From Sphingomonas sanguinis (GTDB lineage Bacteria > Pseudomonadota > Alphaproteobacteria > Sphingomonadales > Sphingomonadaceae), in contig NZ_CP079203.1 in NCBI RefSeq assembly GCF_019297835.1, positions 2,466,001 through 2,530,000 on the forward strand: a stretch of 64,000 bases of DNA, read 5' to 3'. The notes under the pieces were generated by a model, which saw nothing but the letters and a program-made list of their open reading frames with translations, had not been told where the DNA came from and did no database searches. Below, one piece after another: positions 33,756 to 43,368 of the stretch (the stretch's first letter is position 1; every line of letters begins with the position of its first letter). A program made the position numbers and the translations under genes.

Positions 33756-33902
33756 CTACTTCTTCGGCTTGTTCTCGCCCGACGCGTCCGAAATCGCGGA
33801 CCCGGCCGAGCGCAGGTCGCGGCCCGCGCCGTTCACGGTGTTGCAGGCCGACAGGGTCAGCACGGCGAACAGGGTAGCACCCAGAGCGATCTTCTTGGTC
33901 AT
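33756..33902 (-). CDS. Entericidin-like small lipoprotein
   Basis: A protein of 48 residues starting MTKKIALGATLFAVLTLSAC with a lipobox cysteine near residue 20. A short Gly/Ala/Ser tail (NTVNGAGRDLRSAGSAISDA) follows. This is the layout of entericidin A/B lipoproteins, small membrane-associated proteins often induced by stress. AGGAGA lies 5 bp before the ATG. It is the last gene of the stress operon and is separated from the preceding gene by a strong hairpin. Confidence 0.85.
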   Translation of the reverse strand: MTKKIALGATLFAVLTLSACNTVNGAGRDLRSAGSAISDASGENKPKK

Positions 33903-33915
33903 GGCGATCTCCTCG

Positions 33916-33957
33916 AAAAAAGGGGGGTGCGGCGGGCCGGATACGCTGGCCCGCCGC
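33916..33957 (-). terminator. Strong hairpin with T-run between membrane protein and entericidin genes
   Basis: On the minus strand GCGGCGGGCC (33957-33948) and GGCCCGCCGC (33938-33929) form a perfect 10-bp stem with a 9-base loop. A C-run and six Ts (33921-33916) follow about 7 bases later. It can terminate or attenuate transcription before the entericidin-like gene, or stabilise the 3' end of the upstream message. Confidence 0.6.
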
Positions 33958-33963
33958 GGACAC

Positions 33964-34845
33964 TCAGCGCAGACGACGGCGGCTGGCCGCCGTTGCGCCA
34001 AAGGCGGAGGCACCGGCGCCGACCAGCAGCGCGAGCACCAGGATGAACGAGGTCTTGGCACCAGCCCCGGCGGCGGCATCGGCGGCCTGCTTGGCCTTTG
34101 CGACCGCTTCATTCTTGGTCTGGACGAATTCGGCCTTGGCCTGATTCACCTGGGCCTGGGCCTGGTCGCGGCTGATCTTGCGCTGGGCGGCGACGATGTC
34201 GACCACGCGCGCTTCGGCCCGGGCGCCGTCCGCACCGCCACGCGCCATGGCGGGCAGCTGCTTGGCGACTTCCTTCTGCGCCTGTTCCGGGGTCATCTGA
34301 GCCGGATCGGCAGGCGTTTCGGTCAGATATTTGGCGGCTTCGGCCTGCACGTCATTCTGATCGACACCCGCGACCTGCGCGACCTTCGGAGCAGCCGCGC
34401 CCACGGTCGAACCGGCGGCACCGGCGACCGCGCCGACGGTACGGAACGCGCCACCGATGATCCCACCGACCGCCGAGGTCAGCAGATACAGGGTCAGGAG
34501 CAGCGTGACGCCCCACACGACCAGGCCGTGGACCAACGCATCGAACTTCTCGGTCACGCCCGACACGCGCGCCGCGGCATAGCCGCCAGCACCCAGCGCG
34601 ACGACGGTGGTGATCAGCCAGTACAGGCCCGCCCCGATGCCGAAGCCCGCCGCGCCCGGCGTCGAACCCTGGACCGGGTCGACCATCGACAGGCCGATGC
34701 CGGTGCCGAGGATGCCCATCACCAGCTGGACCGCGACCGCGATCACCACACCGGCAAAGATCGCGCCCCACGAAATCCGACGGGTCGCGCGGACGATCGC
34801 GCCCTCTTCCACCGGCGCATAGCCGGGCGTTACATGCGTAGCCAT
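33964..34845 (-). CDS. Membrane protein of unknown function in the stress operon
   Basis: A protein of 293 residues. The N-terminal half has three to four membrane helices (ISWGAIFAGVVIAVAVQLVM, then VVWGVTLLLTLYLLTSAVGG). The second half is a long soluble Ala/Lys/Gln-rich helical region (QAQAQVNQAKAEFVQTKNEA). A last membrane helix (SFILVLALLVGAGASAF) and a basic tail follow. AACAGGAG precedes the ATG at 34845. It directly follows the CsbD-like gene. I do not recognise a function. A membrane-integrity role under stress is only suggested by its neighbours. Confidence 0.8.
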   Translation of the reverse strand: MATHVTPGYAPVEEGAIVRATRRISWGAIFAGVVIAVAVQLVMGILGTGIGLSMVDPVQGSTPGAAGFGIGAGLYWLITTVVALGAGGYAAARVSGVTEKFDALVHGLVVWGVTLLLTLYLLTSAVGGIIGGAFRTVGAVAGAAGSTVGAAAPKVAQVAGVDQNDVQAEAAKYLTETPADPAQMTPEQAQKEVAKQLPAMARGGADGARAEARVVDIVAAQRKISRDQAQAQVNQAKAEFVQTKNEAVAKAKQAADAAAGAGAKTSFILVLALLVGAGASAFGATAASRRRLR

Positions 34846-34847
34846 AT

Positions 34848-35030
34848 TCACTCCTGTTCTTTCGGTTCTTGGGCGGGACCGGCCTTTTTGGTGCGGGCCG
34901 CCGCCTCTTGTTCCTTGCGCCCCTGGCTGATGGCGGCGTCGTCGCCGATCAGCTTCCCGATCGTCTCGCGTGCCGCCCCTTTGGCATGACGCACGCGATC
35001 GGTCGGATTCCTGAAATTCTTGTCGCTCAT
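34848..35030 (-). CDS. Small CsbD-like stress protein
   Basis: A 60-residue hydrophilic protein. VRHAKGAARETIGKLIGDDA matches the core of CsbD proteins (K-G-x3-E-x-x-G-K), which are abundant after general stress. The start overlaps the PAS-LuxR stop by 4 bp, and the membrane protein gene follows 2 bp downstream, so it lies in the middle of the operon. Confidence 0.72.
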   Translation of the reverse strand: MSDKNFRNPTDRVRHAKGAARETIGKLIGDDAAISQGRKEQEAAARTKKAGPAQEPKEQE

Positions 35031-36535
35031 GCGGGCATCTCCCGTCGGCCAAGCGCACCCTCGCCGTCGAAGCCACGCGCATGCGCCCAGGCGGCGGCGG
35101 CGGTGCGGCGGTTCACGCCGATCTTGGCGTAGATGCGCGCGACATGGTTGCGCACCGTGTTGCCCGATACGCCCAGCGCCCGCGCGATGCTCTTGTCGTC
35201 CAGCCCGCGACAGATCAGGCCCAGCACCTCGCGCTCGCGCGCGGTCAGATCGTCCAGGCTCGCGCCGCCCAGTTCGTCCTGCGGCGCGCGCAGCCGGGCC
35301 AGCTTGTCCATGATCGACCGGCTGAACCAGCTGGTGTCCTTCATCACCGCGTCGATCGCCTCGACCAGCTCCAGCTCGGTCGCCTTGCGCTGGGTGATGT
35401 CCTGGAACGCCCAGAGGACGCAGGTGTCGTCGCCCAGCGTGATCAGCTCGGTCGACACCAGGCAGTCGCTGCACCCGCCGTCCTTGGCGACGATCCGCGC
35501 CTCGACCCCGCGCAGGTCGCGACCGTCGTCGATCGCCGCCTCGATCTCGGTCTGCGCCGCGTCGTTCGCCCACAGTCCGACAGCGGCCAGCGAGCGCCCG
35601 ATGATCTCGGTCGTGCCATATCCGGTCAGCTCGGCGAAACTGGCATTGACCTCGCACAGCACATGGCCATCGCGCGCACCGATCGCCATCGGCACCGGCG
35701 CCATCTGGAAGGTGCGGGTGAAGCGCTCCTCGCTGTGGCGCAGCGCCGACTCGGCCTTTCGGCGCGGCTCCAGATCGGCGAAGGTGAACAACATGCAGGG
35801 CTGGTCCCCCATGTCGATCGGCTGGCCCGCCACGATGACCAGCTTGGTCCCGCCGCCCGGCAGCGCCAGCTCCGCCTCCATCTGCGGTATGGTCCGCCCC
35901 TCGGCCAGCCGCTCCTTCGCCAGCTCCAGCCGCTCGGCGCCGCGCAGCACGTCGATGTCGTAGACGGTCCGGCACAGCACCTGGTCGCGCGGATATCCGG
36001 TCATCTCGACAAAGCCCTGGTTCACCTTGACGAACCGCAGGTCGGCCAGACGACAGATGATTGCGGGCGCCGGGTTGGCGTTGAACGACTGTTCGAACCG
36101 ATCCTCCGCCTCGTAACGGGCGGTGACGTCCTGGATGATCAGGACGACGCAGGTCGGCTCGCCGTCGTCGCGGTCGTTCAGCACCAGGCTGCGCACCTGA
36201 TGCACCCAGCGCGGGTCCTTCTCGCCCTCGACCGCGACTTCGACCACGACCTCGGAAAAGGATTCGCCCGCCGCGACCCGTTCGACCGGATAGTCGTCCG
36301 CCTCCAGCCGGTGGTTGTTGCGGTAGCGAAGGCGGAAACGGCTGCGATACTCGTCCACCGTCCGGCCGAGCTGCTCCAGACGCTCGACCCCGTGCATCGC
36401 CAGCGCGGCGTCGTTCGCCCAGAGCAGACTCTGATCGGGATCGACCAGGATCACCCCCTCGTCCAGCCCCGCGACGATCTGTCGCAGGTGCCGGAGGTCG
36501 ACGGTATCCCGCATGGTGGCCAGCGAAGGCGCCAC
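35027..36535 (-). CDS. PAS-PAS-PAS LuxR-type transcriptional regulator
   Basis: A soluble protein of 502 residues. Three PAS-type sensor domains lie at about residues 15-135 (GLDEGVILVDPDQSLLWAND), 145-260 (FVEMTGYPRDQVLCRTVYDI) and 270-390 (NASFAELTGYGTTEIIGRSL). A LuxR helix-turn-helix is at about residues 430-490 (LTAREREVLGLICRGLDDKS, then IARALGVSGNTVRNHVARIY). No kinase domain is present, so it may sense a ligand, light or redox signal directly and bind DNA. It is encoded between two CsbD-like genes, so it may feed back on this operon. Confidence 0.88.
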   Translation of the reverse strand: MAPSLATMRDTVDLRHLRQIVAGLDEGVILVDPDQSLLWANDAALAMHGVERLEQLGRTVDEYRSRFRLRYRNNHRLEADDYPVERVAAGESFSEVVVEVAVEGEKDPRWVHQVRSLVLNDRDDGEPTCVVLIIQDVTARYEAEDRFEQSFNANPAPAIICRLADLRFVKVNQGFVEMTGYPRDQVLCRTVYDIDVLRGAERLELAKERLAEGRTIPQMEAELALPGGGTKLVIVAGQPIDMGDQPCMLFTFADLEPRRKAESALRHSEERFTRTFQMAPVPMAIGARDGHVLCEVNASFAELTGYGTTEIIGRSLAAVGLWANDAAQTEIEAAIDDGRDLRGVEARIVAKDGGCSDCLVSTELITLGDDTCVLWAFQDITQRKATELELVEAIDAVMKDTSWFSRSIMDKLARLRAPQDELGGASLDDLTAREREVLGLICRGLDDKSIARALGVSGNTVRNHVARIYAKIGVNRRTAAAAWAHARGFDGEGALGRREMPA

Positions 36536-36546
36536 AGTGTCAGCCC

Positions 36547-36924
36547 TTAGTCCCGGCGACCGTGGATCAGCGCGGCGAGCGCATAGCCGCCCAGCGCCGC
36601 GACGACGGCCCAGACCACGCCGTTATTGCCGTTATGGGCGCGCACCGCGTCCACGGCCTTTTCGGAGCCGCGCCGCGCGGCCGCGACCGACCGATCGGTG
36701 GCGTCGCCGATCCGCTCGCGCGCTTCCTCGATCAGGCTGGGGGTGGCATCCGCCACATCGCCCGCAACCGACTGGGCACGACCGAACAGATGCTCGGCGC
36801 TGCCCGCGACCTGATCGGTGACGCCCGCCACTTTCCAGTCGCGGCTGTCGACCGCATCGCCGATCGCCTTTTCCACCTTGCCACCGAAATGGCGCGCATT
36901 GCCGTGCAGTTCATGCTTGTTCAT
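36547..36924 (-). CDS. CsbD-domain protein with C-terminal membrane helix
   Basis: A protein of 125 residues. The N-terminal part (HFGGKVEKAIGDAVDSRDWK, then VAGVTDQVAGSAEHLFGRAQ) is CsbD-like. The C-terminus is a single membrane helix (GVVWAVVAALGGYALAALIH). This suggests a membrane-tethered stress protein, as in alphaproteobacterial general stress regulons. It lies 11 bp upstream of the PAS-LuxR gene. Confidence 0.82.
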   Translation of the reverse strand: MNKHELHGNARHFGGKVEKAIGDAVDSRDWKVAGVTDQVAGSAEHLFGRAQSVAGDVADATPSLIEEARERIGDATDRSVAAARRGSEKAVDAVRAHNGNNGVVWAVVAALGGYALAALIHGRRD

Positions 36925-36955
36925 CGTTCGTCTCCGAAAATGAAAAGAAGGGGTT

Positions 36956-37276
36956 TCAGGGAGCCACGCCGCAGGTGGCGGCGGCCTTGCCGACTTCCAG
37001 TGCGATCTTCGGGTCCTTGATCTCGCCCGCGACCCGGATCAGATCGCCTGCGGTCAGCTGGCCGGGATTGGGATCGTCGCGGCGATAGGCCGCGGCGGCA
37101 TTGCCCAATTGTTGCAACTGACCGAGCGACAGGTTGTGCTCCAGTCGCTGGCCGACACAGGTCGAACGTTGGCTGTCCAGGCCATAGCGCTCCAGCCCGG
37201 TGGCGATCCGCGTCGAGGGCGGGGTGCACGCCACCGCGACGAGCGCGATGCCGATGCTTGCGAGGATTTTGGCCAC
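36956..37276 (-). CDS. Small lipoprotein, first gene of the stress operon
   Basis: A protein of about 106 residues from a GTG at 37276, preceded by GGGAGC. The N-terminus VAKILASIGIALVAVACTPP is a lipoprotein signal with a cysteine after LVAVA. Two further cysteines (QRSTCVGQRL and KAAATCGVAP) may form a disulfide. I do not recognise the family. A sigma-EcfG-like promoter lies 53 bp upstream. Confidence 0.72.
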   Translation of the reverse strand: MAKILASIGIALVAVACTPPSTRIATGLERYGLDSQRSTCVGQRLEHNLSLGQLQQLGNAAAAYRRDDPNPGQLTAGDLIRVAGEIKDPKIALEVGKAAATCGVAP

Positions 37277-37328
37277 CCGGTTGCTCCCGTGCGACCGGCG
37301 GCGAAATGCGACCGATCTGGCCGGGTAC

Positions 37329-37353
37329 AACTTATGATAAGTTAAGCCGTTCC
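37329..37353 (-). promoter_or_regulatory. Sigma-EcfG (general stress) promoter
   Basis: Read on the minus strand, GGAAC at 37353-37349 and GTT at 37331-37329 are separated by 17 bases. This matches the known alphaproteobacterial general-stress consensus GGAAC-N16/17-cGTT except for the preceding C. It points towards the lipoprotein gene at 37276 and the operon behind it. The remainder of 37277-37599 holds nothing else I can name. Confidence 0.65.
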
Positions 37354-37596
37354 TGGTATTTTTGCCGGTATGGTTGGTAGTCTTCTACCAGTTTTGAGGC
37401 GCTGGCGGGCCTATGCGCCGGCACGCAGCGCGATCACCCATTCGACGAACGTGGCGGCACCGCAAAGGATTTCCATCGACAAGCCATTGTCCTAACGCCA
37501 TTTTCCACCAAACCGCCTTGTGTGATCGGGCCATAAACGGCACCATCCCCCCTCCGACATGGTCGAAATGAACCAACGGATGACGAGGGAGGATGA

Positions 37597-38784
<1,188 letters not shown>

Positions 38785-38829
38785 GGAGAAGGGACGGCGG
38801 TCGTGCGGACCGCCGCCCCTTTCGGATCG

Positions 38830-39249
38830 TCAGTTCCGCAGACTGTCGGGCACGATCCCGCCATTTTCGGCGAGCTTCGCCATCACCGCTTTGTGAAGCG
38901 CGATATTTTGCTCGGCCGAGCCGTCCTCGGCGGCATGCACGCCTAGTTCGTTGGCCAGTTCCTTACGCGCCGACAGACTCGAATCCAGGTCGAGCAGCTT
39001 CAGCAGATCGACGATCGAGCTTTGATAATTGCCCCCGCCGCCCTTCATCGACGCCATTTCCGACAGGACCGCACCGACATCCACATTCTGCGGCGCCGGG
39101 GTCGGAGCCGCGACGGGGGCCGGAACCGGTGCGGGGGCGGCGGCGGGTGCGGGTTGTGCCTGAGCCGGTGCGGGTGACGGTGCAGGTGCGGCTTCGCCCT
39201 TGCTGCCATGGTGGAATATCTTGTTCAGGATATTGCCGAAAATGCTCAT
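38830..39249 (-). CDS. DUF3597 domain protein
   Basis: A protein of 139 residues. The short start MSIFGNILNKIFHHG is followed by a Pro/Ala repeat linker (residues about 20-52). The conserved domain follows: VDVGAVLSEMASMKGGGGNY, QSSIVDLLKLLDLDSSLSAR and KELANELGV. This matches DUF3597, a small LysM-neighbour-type protein of unknown function. GGAACCACC precedes the ATG. It is divergent from the DUF4142 gene. Confidence 0.85.
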   Translation of the reverse strand: MSIFGNILNKIFHHGSKGEAAPAPSPAPAQAQPAPAAAPAPVPAPVAAPTPAPQNVDVGAVLSEMASMKGGGGNYQSSIVDLLKLLDLDSSLSARKELANELGVHAAEDGSAEQNIALHKAVMAKLAENGGIVPDSLRN

Positions 39250-39401
39250 CGGGTGGTTCCTTCGCTGATCGGATGCGACGATGCCCGCTCTAACGACGCA
39301 AGCGCCCTGCGGGTCCGCTCTTCCGACGAGATGGCCTCTGCGGGAACGTCATGGCGCGACAGACGCTTAGACAGCATCTGTCGTCTTTTCAGGGGTTTGC
39401 C

Positions 39402-39986
39402 ATGACCATCCGTTCGACTTTCATTGCGACCACCGCCCTGCTTGCGATGGCGGCCTGTGGCCAGAAGCAGGACAATTCGTCGACCTACACGACGAACAGC
39501 GCCGATACGTACAACCAAGCGGATGCGTCCGCCCCCGCCCCGGCACAAACCCCTGCCGCAAGCGCGGCGCATAGCTTCGTAAACACGGCCGCAGCCAGCG
39601 ACGCCTTCGAGATCGAGACGTCCAGGCTCGCGCTCACCAACGGCGCTTCGCCCTCGGTGAAGTCCTATGCCCAAAAGATGATCGACGCCCATACCGGCTC
39701 GACCGCCAAGCTGAAGACGCTGACCGCCGGGATGAGCCCGGCGCTGACACCCGATGCGACGCTGAATGCGCAGCAACAGGCGACGCTGGACCAGTTGAGG
39801 TCGCTGCGGGGCGAGGCGTTCGACGCGGCGTATATAGCGGCGCAGAGGTCGGGGCATCAGCAGACGCTGGATGCGCTGAAGGGGTATGCGACGACGGGAG
39901 ACGTGGCGTCTTTGAAGAGCTTTGCCAGCGACCTCATCCCGACGGTGACGGCGCATCTGAACATGGCGAAGGGCCTGAAGGCGTAA
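39402..39986 (+). CDS. DUF4142 lipoprotein
   Basis: A 194-residue lipoprotein with MTIRSTFIATTALLAMAACG as signal and lipobox. A low-complexity spacer is followed by the DUF4142 (ferritin-like four-helix) domain with AASDAFEIETSRLALTNGAS, VKSYAQKMIDAHTGSTAKL and DLIPTVTAHLNMAKGL. It is a periplasmic protein of unknown function, often stress-linked. The ATG at 39402 follows AGGGG. It is the last chromosomal gene before the genomic island. Confidence 0.88.
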   Translation: MTIRSTFIATTALLAMAACGQKQDNSSTYTTNSADTYNQADASAPAPAQTPAASAAHSFVNTAAASDAFEIETSRLALTNGASPSVKSYAQKMIDAHTGSTAKLKTLTAGMSPALTPDATLNAQQQATLDQLRSLRGEAFDAAYIAAQRSGHQQTLDALKGYATTGDVASLKSFASDLIPTVTAHLNMAKGLKA

Positions 39987-40067
39987 CTTCGGCCGCTGGC
40001 CCGCAAACGGGGCGGACATGGCGAATGCCATGTCCGCCCTTGGCGTATGGGGAGCGTGGGCAAACGC

Positions 40068-40097
40068 AAAAAGCCGCCACGGGGTATGCCGGGCGGT
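40068..40097 (-). terminator. Orphan tRNA terminator beyond the island
   Basis: On the minus strand ACCGCC (40097-40092) pairs with GGCGGC (40078-40073), including one G-U pair, and is followed by five Ts (40072-40068). Its only upstream transcribed partner is the truncated tRNA 3' end at 40115-40133. It therefore appears to be the original terminator of the tRNA-fMet/rRNA operon, stranded by the insertion. Confidence 0.6.
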
Positions 40098-40114
40098 TAT
40101 GGTAGTGGGGAGGA

Positions 40115-40133
40115 ATGGTTGCGGGGGCAGGAT
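40115..40133 (-). repeat. Attachment-site repeat (distal), copy of tRNA-fMet 3' end
   Basis: The 19 bases ATGGTTGCGGGGGCAGGAT are identical to 60667-60685, which covers the last 18 bases of the tRNA gene, including CCA, plus one flanking base. No tRNA body follows here. The copy marks the island end away from the integrase. Between this site and the first island gene (40134-40357) there is no gene. Confidence 0.85.
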
Positions 40134-40212
40134 GATTTTGCACCCACGCCAATACCTATCTACTTGATTTACGTTCCTATTTTTGTTGCGCTACGGGCCA
40201 GCACCCCCATTG

Positions 40213-40220
40213 ATACCCCC
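40213..40220 (+). other. ATACCCCC motif near the distal island end
   Basis: ATACCCCC is repeated exactly at 60522-60529 and in inverted orientation at 60482-60489, next to the integrase start. All three lie within about 190 bases of an island end, so they may be integrase arm-binding sites. An 8-mer in GC-rich DNA can also recur by chance. Confidence 0.3.
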
Positions 40221-40357
40221 AGCTGGGTCTGAAGCGCCGAGGCGGTAAAAATCTGCGACAAATGGTCAAAATCGCGGCGGCTCGACTATGAGGCATCAAG
40301 TCGCATTGAAACCGAATGCATCGCTGTTTTCATTGGGTACAATTTTGAAAGAGTACG

Positions 40358-41344
40358 TCACTGCCAGCGAGCTTTAACGAACCGGGCTATCTCGGCCGCC
40401 AAGTCGTCGTCCTCCGGGGTGTTCCCTTGAAATCCTCCGTGCGGCATCCCTTCAAAGACGTGCAGTTCGGCATCCACATCCGCTTGGCGCAGTGCACGGT
40501 GCATCCGTACAGCGTTGGACAGGAAGAGGTCTCGCGTGCCGGATTGGAGGAAGGCCGGCGGCAGGTCTTTTAGATCTCCGAACAATGGCGAGAGGTAAGG
40601 ATGCGACAGGTCTGCCCCACCGGCATACAGCGCGTTGTTCCGCATCAATGATCCGGGCAGCACGACATCTACCATCTGATTGACCTGGAAACTGTCGCCG
40701 GACTCGGTCAGATCGACCTCCGGTGACAGGAGAACCATGCCGGCGGGCATGGGCAGCCCTTCGTCCTTCGCGCGCAGGAGCATCGCGACAGCGAGGTTGC
40801 CGCCCGCCGATCGCCCGCCCACGACGATGCGCGACGGTGCATGCCGTTCCAGCACGTAGCGATACGCCGCCATAGCGTCATCCAATGCCGCCGGATAGGA
40901 ATGCTCGGGCGGCATCCTGTAATCGACGCCGTAGCTGAGCGCCCCAAGCCGATCCGCCTGCATCCGCGCCTGCACGCGACACGCCTCGCCGCCACCAAAC
41001 ACGAACGCTCCGCCATGGAAATCCAGATAGGCACAATTCGGTGCCGATATGGCTTCAGGCGTCGCGACGTGAATCGTGGTCTCGCCGATGCGAAGCGTCT
41101 CGGCGCTGGCACGCAACGTACCGGCTAGCCCTTTCACTGCCGCCGCATAATGCCCGTCCGCGGCCGCCTTGATCTTCATCCAGCCTGCATGATCGTCCGG
41201 CGGTGGCATCGAGTAGAGCGCGTTGATCGGGACGCCATCGTTATTCACCAGTCGCTCGAGACTGGCGCGAGCTTCCTGGCTTATCGATGAGGGAAACGGT
41301 ATCAAACGGCCCTGGACCATGATGCCGCTCTTCTGGTCGGTCAT
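40358..41344 (-). CDS. Alpha/beta hydrolase of the hormone-sensitive-lipase family
   Basis: A protein of about 328 residues. The HSL oxyanion motif is CAYLDFHGGAFVFGGGEACR. The nucleophile is VVGGRSAGGNLAVAML. The Asp region is QSGTRDLFLSNAVRMHRALR, and the catalytic His is in FEGMPHGGFQ. Cytosolic carboxylesterases of this family act on short-chain esters. The ATG at 41344 has GAGGAGC upstream. An upstream in-frame start at 41395 lacks such support. It lies first inside the island. Confidence 0.88.
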   Translation of the reverse strand: MTDQKSGIMVQGRLIPFPSSISQEARASLERLVNNDGVPINALYSMPPPDDHAGWMKIKAAADGHYAAAVKGLAGTLRASAETLRIGETTIHVATPEAISAPNCAYLDFHGGAFVFGGGEACRVQARMQADRLGALSYGVDYRMPPEHSYPAALDDAMAAYRYVLERHAPSRIVVGGRSAGGNLAVAMLLRAKDEGLPMPAGMVLLSPEVDLTESGDSFQVNQMVDVVLPGSLMRNNALYAGGADLSHPYLSPLFGDLKDLPPAFLQSGTRDLFLSNAVRMHRALRQADVDAELHVFEGMPHGGFQGNTPEDDDLAAEIARFVKARWQ

Positions 41345-41525
41345 GTCGTTGCGCTCCTCATGACGCGCGCCGGATCGCAGCTGCGCCGCAACCAATGCTG
41401 ACGGGGCCCAAGCATTGCGTCAAAGCGCCCCCTCCCCTGTTCCCGTAAACGGACCTTGAGCGGGTTGGTCTTGCACTGCTGGGTGGCGCCGTCGTTTAAG
41501 GTGATAGCTGCTCTGGCCCAGCCGC

Positions 41526-42353
41526 TCAGGCATCTTCCTCATAATCGGTCGAACGCGTTACGCTTTCCCAGCGATCCATCTCGTCGATCACCACGTCGAG
41601 CTTCTCTCGGGCACGTCGCAGCGCGTCGCTCCCAAGCAGCAGATGAAGCGGCGGATTGGGCGTGTCGACCAATTCGAGGATCGCCGCAGCCGCCTTGTCC
41701 GGATCGCCGATCTGGCGCCCGGCCATCGCGTCAAGCCGTGCGATTCCGGTCCCGACGCTTTCGGCATACTGCTCGCTGCCCTGACTGCGGCGGATCGAAT
41801 GACCGCTGAGAAAGTCGGTACGAAAGGCACCAGGTGCGATGGCTGTGGCCTTGAGACCGAAAGGCGCGACTTCCTGGGCTAGGCTCTGTGTTAGGCCTTC
41901 GAGTGCGGATTTGGTCGCCGAATAGAGGCCGGATGATCCCGCTGGCGCACGGCCTGCGATCGAGGTGATGTTCAGGATGTGACCGCTGCCCTGCCGCCGC
42001 AAGACGGGAAGCGCGGCGCGAATGATGGCAAAGGGTGCAAAGACGTTGACCGCGAACAGCCGTTGAAACTCGGCGTCCGTCGCTTCCTCGATTGCCCCGA
42101 GCAGGCCATAGCCGGCGTTGTTGACCAGCACGTCGATGTGGCCAACCATGTCGAAGGCCGCACTTACAACCGGCGCGATCGCCGCCGCATCGGTAAGATC
42201 GACGGTCAGGACATGCAGCGTACCATGACCCACTTCCAAATCCGGCGCAGCCTCGCGCACCGTGCCGACGACGGTGTCGCCCCGAGCGAGCGCCGCCTGC
42301 GCGAGCGCCTGGCCGAGGCCGCGGGAAATACCTGTGATGAACCATGTCTTCAT
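41526..42353 (-). CDS. Short-chain dehydrogenase/reductase
   Basis: A classical SDR of 275 residues. The cofactor motif is TGISRGLGQALAQAAL, then DVLVNNAGYGLLGAIEEATD. The catalytic Ser and YxxxK are in SSGLYSATKSALEGLTQSLA. AIAPGAFRTDFLSG follows. The substrate is unknown. The gene is divergent from the LysR gene 106 bp away, so that regulator probably controls it. Confidence 0.92.
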   Translation of the reverse strand: MKTWFITGISRGLGQALAQAALARGDTVVGTVREAAPDLEVGHGTLHVLTVDLTDAAAIAPVVSAAFDMVGHIDVLVNNAGYGLLGAIEEATDAEFQRLFAVNVFAPFAIIRAALPVLRRQGSGHILNITSIAGRAPAGSSGLYSATKSALEGLTQSLAQEVAPFGLKATAIAPGAFRTDFLSGHSIRRSQGSEQYAESVGTGIARLDAMAGRQIGDPDKAAAAILELVDTPNPPLHLLLGSDALRRAREKLDVVIDEMDRWESVTRSTDYEEDA

Positions 42354-42459
42354 AGCTGTTCTCCTTCGCCGCTAGATGTAGCGCTTCATCCCAGGCGGAT
42401 AATCGATCATTTGCCACCCAGGCTTGTAAGGTCAGCTTCACAATGCTGAGGTGCACGCC

Positions 42460-43368
42460 ATGATCCATCCCAGCGAGTTCGGTGCCTTGCGCGCCTTTGC
42501 AGCCGTCGCCGAGCACCGGAGTTTCAGCCGGGCGGCCGAGCAGTTGGGGGTATCGTCCTCGGCGCTGAGCCAGTTGATCCGCGGCCTGGAGGAGCGGCTA
42601 GGCATCCGCCTGCTCCATCGCACCACCCGCAGCGTGTCGTTGACCGAGGCTGGCGCCGCGCTGCTCGGTGATATCGCACCCGCGATCGACAGCCTGACGG
42701 GCGCCCTGGAGCAGGCGCGTACTGCCGCGAAGCTGCCGGCCGGTACAGTCCGCCTGCACTGCTTCCATGCTGCCGCAGACAGGTTCGTAGTGCCGATCCT
42801 GCCGAGGCTGTTGCGCGCCTTCCCGGATATCACGCTCGATCTCACAATTGATGACACGGTCGTCGACATCGTCGGCAGCGGCTATGATGCCGCAATCCGT
42901 ATCGGCGAGGTGATCGAACGCGACATGGTCGCACTTCGGCTAGGCGAGGATATTCGCCAGCTGGCTGTCGCCGCGCCCGCATACTTGGCCGAGCACGGCG
43001 TTCCGCAAACGCCAAAGGATCTGCTCCAGCATCGTTGCATCCGCTGGCGCTGGCCGGGGCAGCCCGGCCCCTATGCATGGGAGTTTTTCGAGAAGGGCCA
43101 CTGGTTCTCGGTGGCGGTCGAAGGGCCGTTGATCACCAGCAGTCGCGCCGTGATGGTGGACGCTGCGCTTGCTGGCATCGGGATCGCCTTCCTCAAGGAG
43201 GAGTCTGTCGTCGACGCTTTTGCGCGAGGTGCCCTCGTTCCGCTGCTGGCGGAGTGGTCGGTTCCCTTTCCCGGCTATTATTTGTGTTACCCCCAGCAAC
43301 GGCAGATGGCACCGGCCCTGCGCGCGGTAATCGATATGATCAGATCGGGTGAGGATGCGGCGTTCTAG
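42460..43368 (+). CDS. LysR-family transcriptional regulator
   Basis: A protein of 302 residues. The N-terminal helix-turn-helix is FAAVAEHRSFSRAAEQLGVS, then SSALSQLIRGLEERLGIRLL and HRTTRSVSLTEAG. The C-terminal effector domain includes LTIDDTVVDIVGSGYDAAIR. The ATG at 42460 with TGAGG eight bases before it is preferred to a GTG at 42451. The divergent SDR gene is the natural target. Confidence 0.93.
   Translation: MIHPSEFGALRAFAAVAEHRSFSRAAEQLGVSSSALSQLIRGLEERLGIRLLHRTTRSVSLTEAGAALLGDIAPAIDSLTGALEQARTAAKLPAGTVRLHCFHAAADRFVVPILPRLLRAFPDITLDLTIDDTVVDIVGSGYDAAIRIGEVIERDMVALRLGEDIRQLAVAAPAYLAEHGVPQTPKDLLQHRCIRWRWPGQPGPYAWEFFEKGHWFSVAVEGPLITSSRAVMVDAALAGIGIAFLKEESVVDAFARGALVPLLAEWSVPFPGYYLCYPQQRQMAPALRAVIDMIRSGEDAAF

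Noticed and set aside
39343..39368. GGAAC followed 17 bases later by GCTT before the DUF4142 gene, a possible EcfG promoter
   Set aside because: The -10 element lacks GTT, so the match is too weak to report as a promoter.
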